This document shows, piece after piece, positions 18,404 to 25,369 of a DNA stretch of 64,000 nucleotides (position 1 is the first letter of the stretch; the number at the start of each line of letters is the position of its first letter). Source of the stretch: an uncultured Paracoccaceae bacterium (GTDB lineage: Bacteria > Pseudomonadota > Alphaproteobacteria > Rhodobacterales > Rhodobacteraceae); NCBI GenBank assembly GCA_947500005.1, contig CANMQJ010000002.1, positions 269,871 through 333,870 of the forward strand, given 5' to 3'. The notes beneath the pieces are model-generated. The model was not told where the DNA came from. It worked only from the letters and a program-made list of their open reading frames with translations, and ran no database searches. The position numbers were made by a program, and so were the translations under genes.

Positions 18404-19402
18404 ATGCCCTTGCTACACCACGACTTTCGCCGTTTTCTCGATGCACTCGGCAAGTTGAACCCGGCCCAGATCGAGGACGCCCAGACGAAGATCCCGGATC
18501 TCCGGCGGAAGTCGGAGGCAATCTCGGAAATCGAAGCACGGACAAACCGGGGACACAAGTGCCCATTCTGCGGCGACCCGCGACCTCAGAAGTGGGGCCG
18601 AACACGAACCAAGATCCAGCGCTACCGATGCTGTGCCTGCCATAAGACCTATTCAGGACGAACCGGGAGCGCCATCGGCCGCATCCATCGCCCCGACCTG
18701 TTCATGGAGGCGCTAAGGGATATGCTGGACAGCCCGCCACCGCAATCGGTGCGCAAGCTCGCAAAGCAGCTCGACCTCGACAAATACACGGTCTGGCGCT
18801 GGCGGATGCTCGTGTTCGCGATCATCGGAAAGAGCAGCGTGCCGGCGAGTTTTTCTGGGATTATCGAGGCGGATGAGACATACCAACGGGAGTCCCGGAA
18901 GGGATCGCGGGAATGGGTCCGGCACCTCGCCGATCCGAAGAATATCCCACAGCCACCGCGCACACGGTGGGAGGATTTCACGACGCAGGGGCTGAAGATG
19001 ATGCGCGGGCTTTCGCGGTGGCAGCTCCCCATTCTCACCGTTGCCGATCGCGGTGGATCTCGTCTCTTCCGGCGACTGGCGAACCGCAAAAGCGCCACCG
19101 TGGAACGCGCCATGAACCCCCTCGTGCCAGGCGACGCCGTGCTCTGCTCGGATGGAGGCAATGGCTACAGGGATCTCGCGGCGGCGCGCGGCCTGGAGCA
19201 CTTCGTGGTCGGGAGCAGGCCGGGCACGCGTGTCGCGGCAGGCTGCTATCATATCCAGAACGTGAACTCGCTCCACGCTCGCTTCGGCAAGTTCATCAAG
19301 CCGTTCTGCGGGCCGGCGACGAAATACCTGAACAGCTACATTCGATGGCTGGAGGTGCGGATGGCAGGGCTGCGACCGGCGGAAGTTGTCCGCGCACCAT
19401 AG
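18404..19402 (+). CDS. IS1595-family transposase
   Basis: A 332-residue transposase. The N-terminus holds the IS1595-type zinc ribbon (CPFCG at 53-57 and CCACHKTYSGRTGS from 76), then a helix-turn-helix-like segment (SVRKLAKQLDLDKYTVWRWRM). The ISXO2-like catalytic domain has D157 in IIEADETY, D250 in LCSDGGNGY and the HIQNVNS block at 283-289, which carries the third catalytic position. The frame is unbroken, so it may be active. The start is uncertain: the ATG at 18404 directly abuts GGAGG, and an in-frame TTG at 18392 is an alternative. Confidence 0.88.
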   Translation: MPLLHHDFRRFLDALGKLNPAQIEDAQTKIPDLRRKSEAISEIEARTNRGHKCPFCGDPRPQKWGRTRTKIQRYRCCACHKTYSGRTGSAIGRIHRPDLFMEALRDMLDSPPPQSVRKLAKQLDLDKYTVWRWRMLVFAIIGKSSVPASFSGIIEADETYQRESRKGSREWVRHLADPKNIPQPPRTRWEDFTTQGLKMMRGLSRWQLPILTVADRGGSRLFRRLANRKSATVERAMNPLVPGDAVLCSDGGNGYRDLAAARGLEHFVVGSRPGTRVAAGCYHIQNVNSLHARFGKFIKPFCGPATKYLNSYIRWLEVRMAGLRPAEVVRAP

Positions 19403-19614
19403 ATCTTGCGTCGCGCAGAGGTCCGCTTCGAGCCGTTACTGACCGCGCCGACAAGTGAAATCTCCCGTCAGAAGTACCCAGGTCTCGTTTAGAAAACGTC
19501 AGAACGGCTCGTCATGGCCGAGTTTCGGAAGTTGCTTCCGCGATCCCCAAGACCTGCGCTCGGAGATGACGCAGATCGAACTTATGGTGCAGGCCGAATA
19601 CCATGCCCAATCTT
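19403..19614. other. Gap between transposase and passenger gene
   Basis: A 212-base stretch between the convergent transposase and peptidase genes, inside the IS unit. No gene, clear hairpin terminator or repeat was found by eye. Confidence 0.5.
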
Positions 19615-20580
19615 TTACCATCCCTGAGCGCCCCTGCGCAGCCAATCATGGACGAAGGCCAGTTTGCTCCGGGTGGCATCCGAAAGCGCAAAGGGATAGA
19701 TGTCCGACAGACCCATTGACCGGTTGATGTGGTTGACGCCGGCGACGAGAGACGCGGCGATGCGGACAAGGCGCACGGCATCCGGTTCTGAATAAGCATC
19801 CCATCCCGGGTACGGTAAATCGGGTGACGAGAAGCGTGCGGCGGCGATGCTGTCGGTTATGTCCGTCAGGTGCAGCAGGTGCGCGGCGGTTTCGGCCCAG
19901 TCCTCGTGCGGGTGTGCGGAGGCGTAGGTGGTTATGAAACGCTGCCTCCAGTCGGGCGGTGGGCCGTTTCCGTAGTGGCGTTGCAGGGCCGCCTGGTAAT
20001 CCTCGCGTTCGTCGCCGAACACCGCACGGAAGGCCTCGAGAAAATCGGCGCGCAGGCTCAGACGCCACCAGAGCATATGCGATATCTCGTGGCGCATGTG
20101 ACCAATCATGGTGCGATAGGGCTCCTCCAACGCTTCGCGGCGGGTCGTTCTGAGCACCTCGTCGGCCTCGGCCACGCTGATCGTCACCACCCCGTTTGCG
20201 TGGCCCATGGCGACAGGGGTCGGGCCTTCGGCCAGCATGTGGAACACAGGACGAGTCCCCGGGTCCTCTGGGCGGAACCAGTTCCAGCGGCCGAGATTGT
20301 CGAGCACCCAACGCTTCGCGGCCTCCGTCTGGGCCCAGTTCGGGATTGCATCTTGTATCGAAGTGTCCGGGGCCAGCGCCGTCATGGCACAGGATCGGCA
20401 AAACGCGCCCTGCTCCGGCGCGATCCAGTTGCATCCGATGACCTCTCGGTTTGCGCAGAACGGCGGCATCGGCAGAAACGCCCGCGCCTGCGGGTCGTAT
20501 GCGACAGGGGTGCCGTCCGCCGTGGCGAGGTTGTCGAACCAGAGCGAACCGGCCCCGAGAGGGTTGGAAAATACGCGCAT
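19615..20580 (-). CDS. Zinc-binding metallopeptidase-like passenger protein
   Basis: A 321-residue protein resembling the putative zinc-binding metallopeptidases of COG4307. HEISH (H164-E165-H168) in GHMRHEISHMLWW gives the two His and Glu of a zincin, and the EDWAETAAHLLHL block downstream is the likely third-ligand helix. Cys at 42, 50, 61 and 64 could form a zinc ribbon; the first Cys pair usually near the N-terminus of relatives is absent (FSNPLGAGSLWFDN). The ATG at 20580 has AAGGAG at a workable distance; one 9 bases upstream is too close to it. It lies within the IS1595 inverted repeats, so it travels with the element. Its benefit is unknown. Confidence 0.75.
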   Translation of the reverse strand: MRVFSNPLGAGSLWFDNLATADGTPVAYDPQARAFLPMPPFCANREVIGCNWIAPEQGAFCRSCAMTALAPDTSIQDAIPNWAQTEAAKRWVLDNLGRWNWFRPEDPGTRPVFHMLAEGPTPVAMGHANGVVTISVAEADEVLRTTRREALEEPYRTMIGHMRHEISHMLWWRLSLRADFLEAFRAVFGDEREDYQAALQRHYGNGPPPDWRQRFITTYASAHPHEDWAETAAHLLHLTDITDSIAAARFSSPDLPYPGWDAYSEPDAVRLVRIAASLVAGVNHINRSMGLSDIYPFALSDATRSKLAFVHDWLRRGAQGW

Positions 20581-20925
20581 GAAAGACATGCTCCTTGAGG
20601 TTTCCGCTCCAGCATAGACGTTTGACGGCTTCCACGCGATGCGGCCATCGCCGGACGTGCTTGAGCTCTGGAAGATGCCTCGGCGTCCGCTCAGTTAGAT
20701 GCCATGCATGACGCTTCCAACCACCCTTGCTGGAGGCTCTGGCGCCGGGAGGAAGCGAATGCGAACGCCGATAAGTCTCGTGTTGCTTGAATGTAGCTGA
20801 CTTGGTTCGCCGTTGTTGGAAGATCTGCCTTGGTCCACGCAACTATGCGGCACAGCGATTACCCGTGAAGCGAAAGAGTTCGGTCAGGTAGGGAAGAGCT
20901 GCCGGACGGCAGGAAGGTCCCGCAT
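20581..20925. other. Non-coding right arm of the IS1595-family element
   Basis: About 345 bases upstream of the passenger gene and inside the element. No convincing gene is seen on either strand. It presumably carries the promoter of the peptidase gene, but no clear -35/-10 pair stands out. Confidence 0.4.
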
Positions 20926-20955
20926 AGCGGACCAACACGCTTTGCGGACACCCCC
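20926..20955 (-). repeat. Right terminal inverted repeat of the IS1595-family element
   Basis: Read on the minus strand it begins GGGGGTGTCCGCAAA and continues GCGTGTTGGTCCGCT. It is followed by the target duplication AAAAGATA at 20956-20963. Confidence 0.9.
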
Positions 20956-20971
20956 AAAAGATATGACAGCC

Positions 20972-21838
20972 TCAGCTGCGCACGAGTTTCTCGTATTCCT
21001 CGGCGATCTCGCGGGTCAGCTTGCCCACCTCGAAGGTGTATTCGCCGATCTGGCCGACGGGGGTGACCTCGGCGGCCGTGCCGGTCAGCCAGCACTGCTC
21101 GAACCCGGCCATCTCCTCGGGCATGATATGGCGTTCATGCACGGCGATGCCCTTGTCCTTGAGCATCCCGATCACCGTCTGGCGCGTGATCCCGTTGAGA
21201 AAGCAGTCGGGCAGCGGCGTATGCACCTCGCCATCCTTGACGAAGAACACGTTGGCGCCCGTCGCCTCGGCCACGTAACCGCGATAGTCCATGAACAGCG
21301 CGTCCGAGCAGCCCTTGGCCTCGGCCTTGTGCTTGGAGATGGTGCAGATCATGTAGAGACCGGCCGCCTTGGCATGGACCGGGATCGTCTCGGGGCTGGG
21401 GCGCTTCCACTCGGCGATGTCCAGCTTGGCGCCCTGCATCTTGGCATCGCCGTAATAGGCGCCCCAGGGCCAGACGGCGATGGCCAGGTGCACGGGGTTG
21501 CGGGCCGAGGCGACGCCCATATCCTCGCCCGAGCCGCGCCAGACGACCGCGCGGACATAGGCATCCTCCAGCCCGCTTGCCTTCAGCGCCTCTTCCTTGG
21601 CGGCCTCGATCTCGTCGACGCTCCAGGGCATGGGCATGTCGAGCGCCTCGGCCGATTTCTTGAGGCGTTCCGAGTGCTCGCGGCTCTTGAAGATCCTGCC
21701 GTTATAGGCGCGCTCGCCCTCGAAGACGGAACTGGCATAATGCATCGCGTGGCTCAGTACATGCACCTTGGCATCGCGCCATGGAACCATCTCGCCATCC
21801 ATCCAGATCACGCCGTCGCGATCGTCGTAACTTGCCAT
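20972..21838 (-). CDS. ilvE: Branched-chain amino acid aminotransferase
   Basis: A 288-residue fold-type IV PLP enzyme that interconverts Leu, Ile and Val with their 2-oxo acids. The start has IWMDGEMVPWRDAKVHVLSH and SSVFEGERAY. The PLP Lys lies in the VHAKAAGLYM region, and GYVAEATGANVFFVKDGE, FLNGITRQTVI and WLTGTAAEVTPV form the cofactor phosphate and substrate sites. The start at 21838 has AGGAG 10 bases upstream; an in-frame extension further upstream is not conserved. Divergent from the petPR pair. The IS element begins 17 bases after its stop. Confidence 0.95.
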   Translation of the reverse strand: MASYDDRDGVIWMDGEMVPWRDAKVHVLSHAMHYASSVFEGERAYNGRIFKSREHSERLKKSAEALDMPMPWSVDEIEAAKEEALKASGLEDAYVRAVVWRGSGEDMGVASARNPVHLAIAVWPWGAYYGDAKMQGAKLDIAEWKRPSPETIPVHAKAAGLYMICTISKHKAEAKGCSDALFMDYRGYVAEATGANVFFVKDGEVHTPLPDCFLNGITRQTVIGMLKDKGIAVHERHIMPEEMAGFEQCWLTGTAAEVTPVGQIGEYTFEVGKLTREIAEEYEKLVRS

Positions 21839-21866
21839 CAAACCATCTCCTGCTTTAGGCCAGTGT

Positions 21867-21895
21867 TTAAACAAGTTGCGCGACTTGACGGTCAA
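21867..21895 (-). promoter_or_regulatory. Candidate ilvE promoter overlapping a palindromic operator
   Basis: On the minus strand TTGACC (21890-21895) is followed after 17 bases by GTTTAA (21867-21872). The -35 lies within a perfect palindrome TTGAC-G-GTCAA (21885-21895). A wider inverted repeat CGCGACTT/AAGTCGCG (21879-21886 and 21916-21923) surrounds it. The divergent MarR-type gene is the obvious candidate to bind here. Prediction by eye. Confidence 0.35.
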
Positions 21896-21997
21896 ACCGA
21901 TAGAAAATTGCGCAAAAGTCGCGATTCGATATCGGTTCAGACTTGGAATGTCAATAAGACTGACTTAAACTGGATGAAACCGACCACGAGGCAGACC

Positions 21998-22510
21998 ATG
22001 TCAGACACGCGCAACGCGGCGAGCTTTGGCGGCGAGAGCCTGCTCTTTCTCACCGACGAGCAGTTGCGGCAGGGGATCGAGGCGATGTTTTTCGCCTATC
22101 GCGGCTTCACCGCCGATCCCGACCGCATTCTGGCCGAGATGGCCTATGGCAGGGCGCATCACAGGGCGATCCACTTCATCAACCGTGCGCCGGGCACGAC
22201 GGTGAACAACCTTCTCAATATCCTGGGGGTGACCAAGCAGTCGCTGAACCGCGTGCTGCGCACGCTGATAGAGGACGGGCTTGTCGAAAGCCGGGTGGGC
22301 ACGATCGACAAGCGCGAGCGCAACCTGTTCCTGACCGAAGCCGGCAAGTCATTGGAATCACGGCTTTCCGATGCACAGCGCGCCCGAATGCGGACAGCCT
22401 ACAAGGAGGCTGGACCCGAGGCCGTGGCGGGGTTTCGCCGTGTGCTCGAGGCGATGATGGATCCCGAGATGCGCCATGCCTATGCCCGGTTGAGGGACAG
22501 CGTGGCATGA
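21998..22510 (+). CDS. petP: MarR-family regulator, PetP type
   Basis: A 170-residue winged-helix regulator. The HTH lies in PGTTVNNLLNILGVTKQSLNRVLRTLIEDGL and the wing in VESRVGTIDKRERNLFLTEAGK, with dimerisation helices at both ends. Its partner overlaps by 4 bases and is an OmpR-type response regulator; this two-gene arrangement is that of petP-petR of Rhodobacter capsulatus, upstream of petABC in that species. Here the pair lies about 16 kb from petABC. The ATG at 21998 has CGAGG upstream; another ATG lies 24 bases earlier. Ligand unknown. Confidence 0.82.
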   Translation: MSDTRNAASFGGESLLFLTDEQLRQGIEAMFFAYRGFTADPDRILAEMAYGRAHHRAIHFINRAPGTTVNNLLNILGVTKQSLNRVLRTLIEDGLVESRVGTIDKRERNLFLTEAGKSLESRLSDAQRARMRTAYKEAGPEAVAGFRRVLEAMMDPEMRHAYARLRDSVA

Positions 22511-23208
22511 GCGAGATGGACGTTCACCTGCTGATCGTGGACGATGACGAGCGGATCCGCGATCTGCTCAAGAAGTTTTTGGTGCGAAACGGTTTTCTCG
22601 TCACCGCGGCACGCGACGCGGCCCATGCCAGGCGGGTTCTCTCGGGGCTGGATTTCGACCTGGTCGTCCTCGACGTGATGATGCCGGGCGAGGACGGGGT
22701 GAGCCTGACGCGGTCGTTGCGCGAGACGCATGGCACGCCGATCCTCCTTCTCACCGCACGGAACGAGACCGAGCACCGCATCGCCGGGCTGGAGGCCGGG
22801 GCCGACGACTATCTGGCCAAACCCTTTGAACCAAAGGAACTTTTGCTGCGGATCAACGCGATCCTGCGCCGGATGCCCGAGGTCGTGGCCGATCACGGGG
22901 CGCCGAAATTCCTGCAACTGGGGCCGATCCGCTATGACATCGAACGCGGCGAGATGTGGCAGGGCGAGGAGGTCGTGCGGCTGACCGGGACCGAAAGCCA
23001 GCTGATGCGGATCTTTTCGGCGCGACCGGGCGAGGCGATCAGCCGAGTGAAGCTGGTCGAGGAGCTGGGGCGTGACCGGGGGCAGGCGCAGGAGCGGGCG
23101 GTGGATGTGCAGATCACTCGGCTCAGGCGCAAGATCGAGCCCGACCCGAAGCAGCCGCGATACCTCCAGACGGTGCGCGGGGCAGGCTACATGCTGGCCC
23201 CGGACTAG
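22507..23208 (+). CDS. petR: OmpR/PhoB-type response regulator, PetR type
   Basis: A 233-residue regulator. The receiver domain has the acidic pair in LLIVDDDERIRD, the phospho-acceptor Asp in LVVLDVMMPGEDG and the conserved Lys in ADDYLAKPFEPKEL. The C-terminal winged helix has RAVDVQITRLRRKIEPDP, ending LQTVRGAGYML. It overlaps the MarR gene by 4 bases. No histidine kinase is adjacent, as in the PetR locus of Rhodobacter, so the phosphodonor is elsewhere or lacking. In R. capsulatus PetR is needed for bc1 expression and growth; the same role here is inferred. Confidence 0.88.
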   Translation: MSEMDVHLLIVDDDERIRDLLKKFLVRNGFLVTAARDAAHARRVLSGLDFDLVVLDVMMPGEDGVSLTRSLRETHGTPILLLTARNETEHRIAGLEAGADDYLAKPFEPKELLLRINAILRRMPEVVADHGAPKFLQLGPIRYDIERGEMWQGEEVVRLTGTESQLMRIFSARPGEAISRVKLVEELGRDRGQAQERAVDVQITRLRRKIEPDPKQPRYLQTVRGAGYMLAPD

Positions 23209-23213
23209 GGTTT

Positions 23214-23260
23214 TGACCGTTTTGTACATCGTTTCGGGGGGCGAGTGACCGTTTTGTACA
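23214..23260. promoter_or_regulatory. Spaced direct repeat, candidate regulator binding sites
   Basis: TGACCGTTTTGTACA occurs twice, at 23214-23228 and 23246-23260, with starts 32 bases apart (three helical turns). It lies in the 115-base gap between petR and the HDAC-family gene. The second copy extends into the palindrome TTGTACAA. The arrangement suggests two sites for the same protein on one face of the helix; the regulator is unknown. Confidence 0.45.
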
Positions 23261-23323
23261 AGGGGGTACCGCCGCGCAACGCACGGTTTGCCAGCGGGCG
23301 TCGCAACGGCTAGCCTGCGCCCC

Positions 23324-24250
23324 ATGACGACAGCCCTTCTGACCCATGCCGACTGCCTGAACCACGTCACCCCGCAGGGCCACCCCGAGCGGGTGGCGCG
23401 GCTGGAGCATCTGCTGCACGCGCTGGAACCGCTCGATCTGAAACGGGTGACGGCGCCGATGGCGGCGGAGGATGACATCCTGCGCATTCACCCCGAAAGC
23501 TACCTGCGCGACCTGCGGGCGATGAGCCCCGCCACCGGCTTTGCGCAGATCGACGGCGACACTTTCCTGTCGCCCGGATCGCTGGATGCCGCGTTTCGCG
23601 GCGCGGGGGCGATGGTGCGGGCGGTGGACATGGTGCTGGGCGGCGAGGTCGGCAACGCCTTTTGCGCCACGCGCCCGCCGGGACACCATGCCGAAGAGTC
23701 GACGGCGATGGGGTTCTGCCTGTTCGGCAATGCGGCACTCGGGGCGAAACATGCGCTGGAGCATCACGGGTTGAGCCGGGTCGCGGTGGTGGATTTCGAC
23801 GTGCATCACGGCAACGGGACACAGGACATCCTGTGGGACGAAAGGCGCGCGCTGTTCATCAGCAGCCACCAGATGCCTCTCTGGCCCGGATCGGGGCGAG
23901 CGGACGAGACGGGCGCGCATGACAACGTGCTCAACATGCCGCTGGCGCCGATGACCGGCGGGTCCGAGATGAGTGCCGCCTGGGAGGGGCAGGCCTTTCC
24001 CCGGCTGCGGGCGTTCAAGCCCGAACTCATCATCATCTCGGCCGGGTTCGACGCGCATCTGGACGATCCGCTCGCCAACCTGGAATGGCTGGAGGAGGAT
24101 TTCGCCTGGCTTACGGGCGAGCTTTGCGCGCTGGCGGCGGAGCTTTGCGGGGGGCGTATCGTCTCGACTCTGGAAGGCGGTTATGATCTGAACGCGCTTG
24201 CCGCCTCGGGCAAGGCGCATGTGGAAGAACTGATGAAGGCCGCGCAATGA
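23324..24250 (+). CDS. Histone-deacetylase-family amidohydrolase
   Basis: A 308-residue member of the arginase/deacetylase fold (acetylpolyamine amidohydrolase and class II HDAC relatives). The active-site His pair is in RPPGHHAEES (H121-H122). Zinc ligands are D159 and H161 in VVDFDVHHGNG and an Asp in SAGFDAHLDDPL; GGYDLNALA near the end holds the Tyr region. It probably deacetylates small acetyl-amines or acetyl-lysine; the substrate is unknown. The gene before xseB-ispA-dxs overlaps xseB by 4 bases, an order common in Rhodobacteraceae. Two TGACCGTTTTGTACA repeats lie upstream. Confidence 0.9.
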   Translation: MTTALLTHADCLNHVTPQGHPERVARLEHLLHALEPLDLKRVTAPMAAEDDILRIHPESYLRDLRAMSPATGFAQIDGDTFLSPGSLDAAFRGAGAMVRAVDMVLGGEVGNAFCATRPPGHHAEESTAMGFCLFGNAALGAKHALEHHGLSRVAVVDFDVHHGNGTQDILWDERRALFISSHQMPLWPGSGRADETGAHDNVLNMPLAPMTGGSEMSAAWEGQAFPRLRAFKPELIIISAGFDAHLDDPLANLEWLEEDFAWLTGELCALAAELCGGRIVSTLEGGYDLNALAASGKAHVEELMKAAQ

Positions 24251-24489
24251 GTGAGAAACCCGTCGAAGAGATGTCGTTCGAAGAAGCGATGAAGGAACTC
24301 GAATCCGTGGTGGACCGGCTGGAACGCGGCGACGTGGCGCTGGACGACTCGATCAAGCTCTACGAGCGGGGCGCGAAGCTGAAGAAACGCTGCGAGGACG
24401 AGTTGAAGCGGGCCGAGGAAAAGGTCGCCGCGATCACCACGGATGCCGAGGGCAATCCGACCGGGACACGCCCTGTCGAAGGGCTGTAG
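24247..24489 (+). CDS. xseB: Exodeoxyribonuclease VII small subunit
   Basis: An 80-residue protein, mostly helical, matching XseB: MSFEEAMKELESVVDRLERGD followed by LDDSIKLYERGAKLKKRCEDEL. It forms the exonuclease VII complex with XseA (not in the window), which degrades single-stranded DNA to oligonucleotides. It overlaps the upstream HDAC gene by 4 bases, and the next start codon follows its stop directly. Confidence 0.95.
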   Translation: MSEKPVEEMSFEEAMKELESVVDRLERGDVALDDSIKLYERGAKLKKRCEDELKRAEEKVAAITTDAEGNPTGTRPVEGL

Positions 24490-25353
24490 ATGTTCCGCGC
24501 GCGGCTGGCGGCGGATGCCGCCCGCATTCAGGCCGGGTTCGACACGGTCCTGGCGGAGTTCGACGACAGCGACGTGACGCGCGCGATGGCCCATGCCTGC
24601 GATGGCGGCAAGCGGCTGCGGGGCTTCCTGGTGCTGGAGAGCGCGCGGCTGCACGGCGTGGAGGATCGCGCTCTGAACGCCGCGCTGGCGATCGAGGCGC
24701 TGCATGCCTACAGCCTGGTGCATGACGATCTGCCCTGCATGGACGATGACGACCTGCGCAGGGGTCGGCCCACGGTGCATGTGGCCTGGAACGAGGCGGT
24801 GGCCGTCCTGGCGGGTGACGCGTTGCAGACGCTGGCCTTTGAACTGGTGGCCGCGCCCGAACTGGGATCGGGCGATGTGCGGGCCGATCTGGCGCTGAGC
24901 CTGGCGCGGGCCGCCGGTGCGCGGGGCATGGTGCTGGGCCAGGCGCTGGACATGGCGGCAGAGACCGCCCAGGCGCCCCTGACGCTGGAAGAGATCACGC
25001 GGCTGCAGGCGGGCAAGACCGGCGCGCTGATCGAGTGGGCGGCCTGTGCGGGCGCGGTCATTGCGGGGGCAGATCCGGCACCCTTGCGGGACTATGCAAG
25101 GGCGCTTGGCCTTGCATTTCAGATCGCGGACGACATCTTGGATATCGAGGGCGATGCCGCGCGGGCCGGCAAGCGTCTTCAGAAGGATGCCGAGGCGGGC
25201 AAGGCGACCTTTGTCTCGCTGCTGGGACTCGACGGTGCGAAGGCGCGCGCGGGTGAGCTGGTGGCGGAAGCGGAGGCGGCGCTGGCCCCCTATGGCCCAG
25301 GTGCCGAGTGCTTGCGGGAGGCCGCCCGCTTCGTTATTGCCCGCGACAGCTAA
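24490..25353 (+). CDS. ispA: Short-chain polyprenyl (farnesyl) diphosphate synthase
   Basis: A 287-residue trans-prenyltransferase. The first Asp-rich motif is SLVHDDLPCMDDDDLRRG (D79, D80 and D85, the bacterial FPP/GPP form with two extra residues) and the second is AFQIADDILDIEGD. CDGGKRLRGFLVL provides the diphosphate-binding Lys and Arg. It would condense IPP with DMAPP and GPP, feeding quinone, carotenoid and undecaprenyl synthesis. It directly precedes dxs, the entry enzyme of the MEP pathway. Product chain length (C15 or C20) cannot be fixed by eye. Confidence 0.92.
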   Translation: MFRARLAADAARIQAGFDTVLAEFDDSDVTRAMAHACDGGKRLRGFLVLESARLHGVEDRALNAALAIEALHAYSLVHDDLPCMDDDDLRRGRPTVHVAWNEAVAVLAGDALQTLAFELVAAPELGSGDVRADLALSLARAAGARGMVLGQALDMAAETAQAPLTLEEITRLQAGKTGALIEWAACAGAVIAGADPAPLRDYARALGLAFQIADDILDIEGDAARAGKRLQKDAEAGKATFVSLLGLDGAKARAGELVAEAEAALAPYGPGAECLREAARFVIARDS

Positions 25354-25369
25354 CCGCAGGTGAGCCTAT

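Larger units (their letters stand above)
18326..20955. mobile_element. IS1595-family insertion element with a passenger peptidase gene
   Basis: A 2630-bp unit bounded by terminal inverted repeats starting GGGGGTGTCCGCAAA (27 of 30 positions match). Perfect 8-bp direct repeats AAAAGATA flank it at 18318-18325 and 20956-20963, a target duplication of the length reported for IS1595-family elements. Inside are a transposase on the plus strand and, on the minus strand, a Zn-peptidase-like gene unrelated to transposition. It inserted into the roughly 110-bp gap between ilvE and phoD and broke no gene, but it may separate phoD from upstream control signals. The intact duplication points to a fairly recent insertion. 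Confidence 0.9.

Noticed and set aside
19455..19727. A 90-codon frame after the transposase
   Set aside because: Overlaps the peptidase end on the other strand, with no similarity to transposases, so not a second IS ORF.
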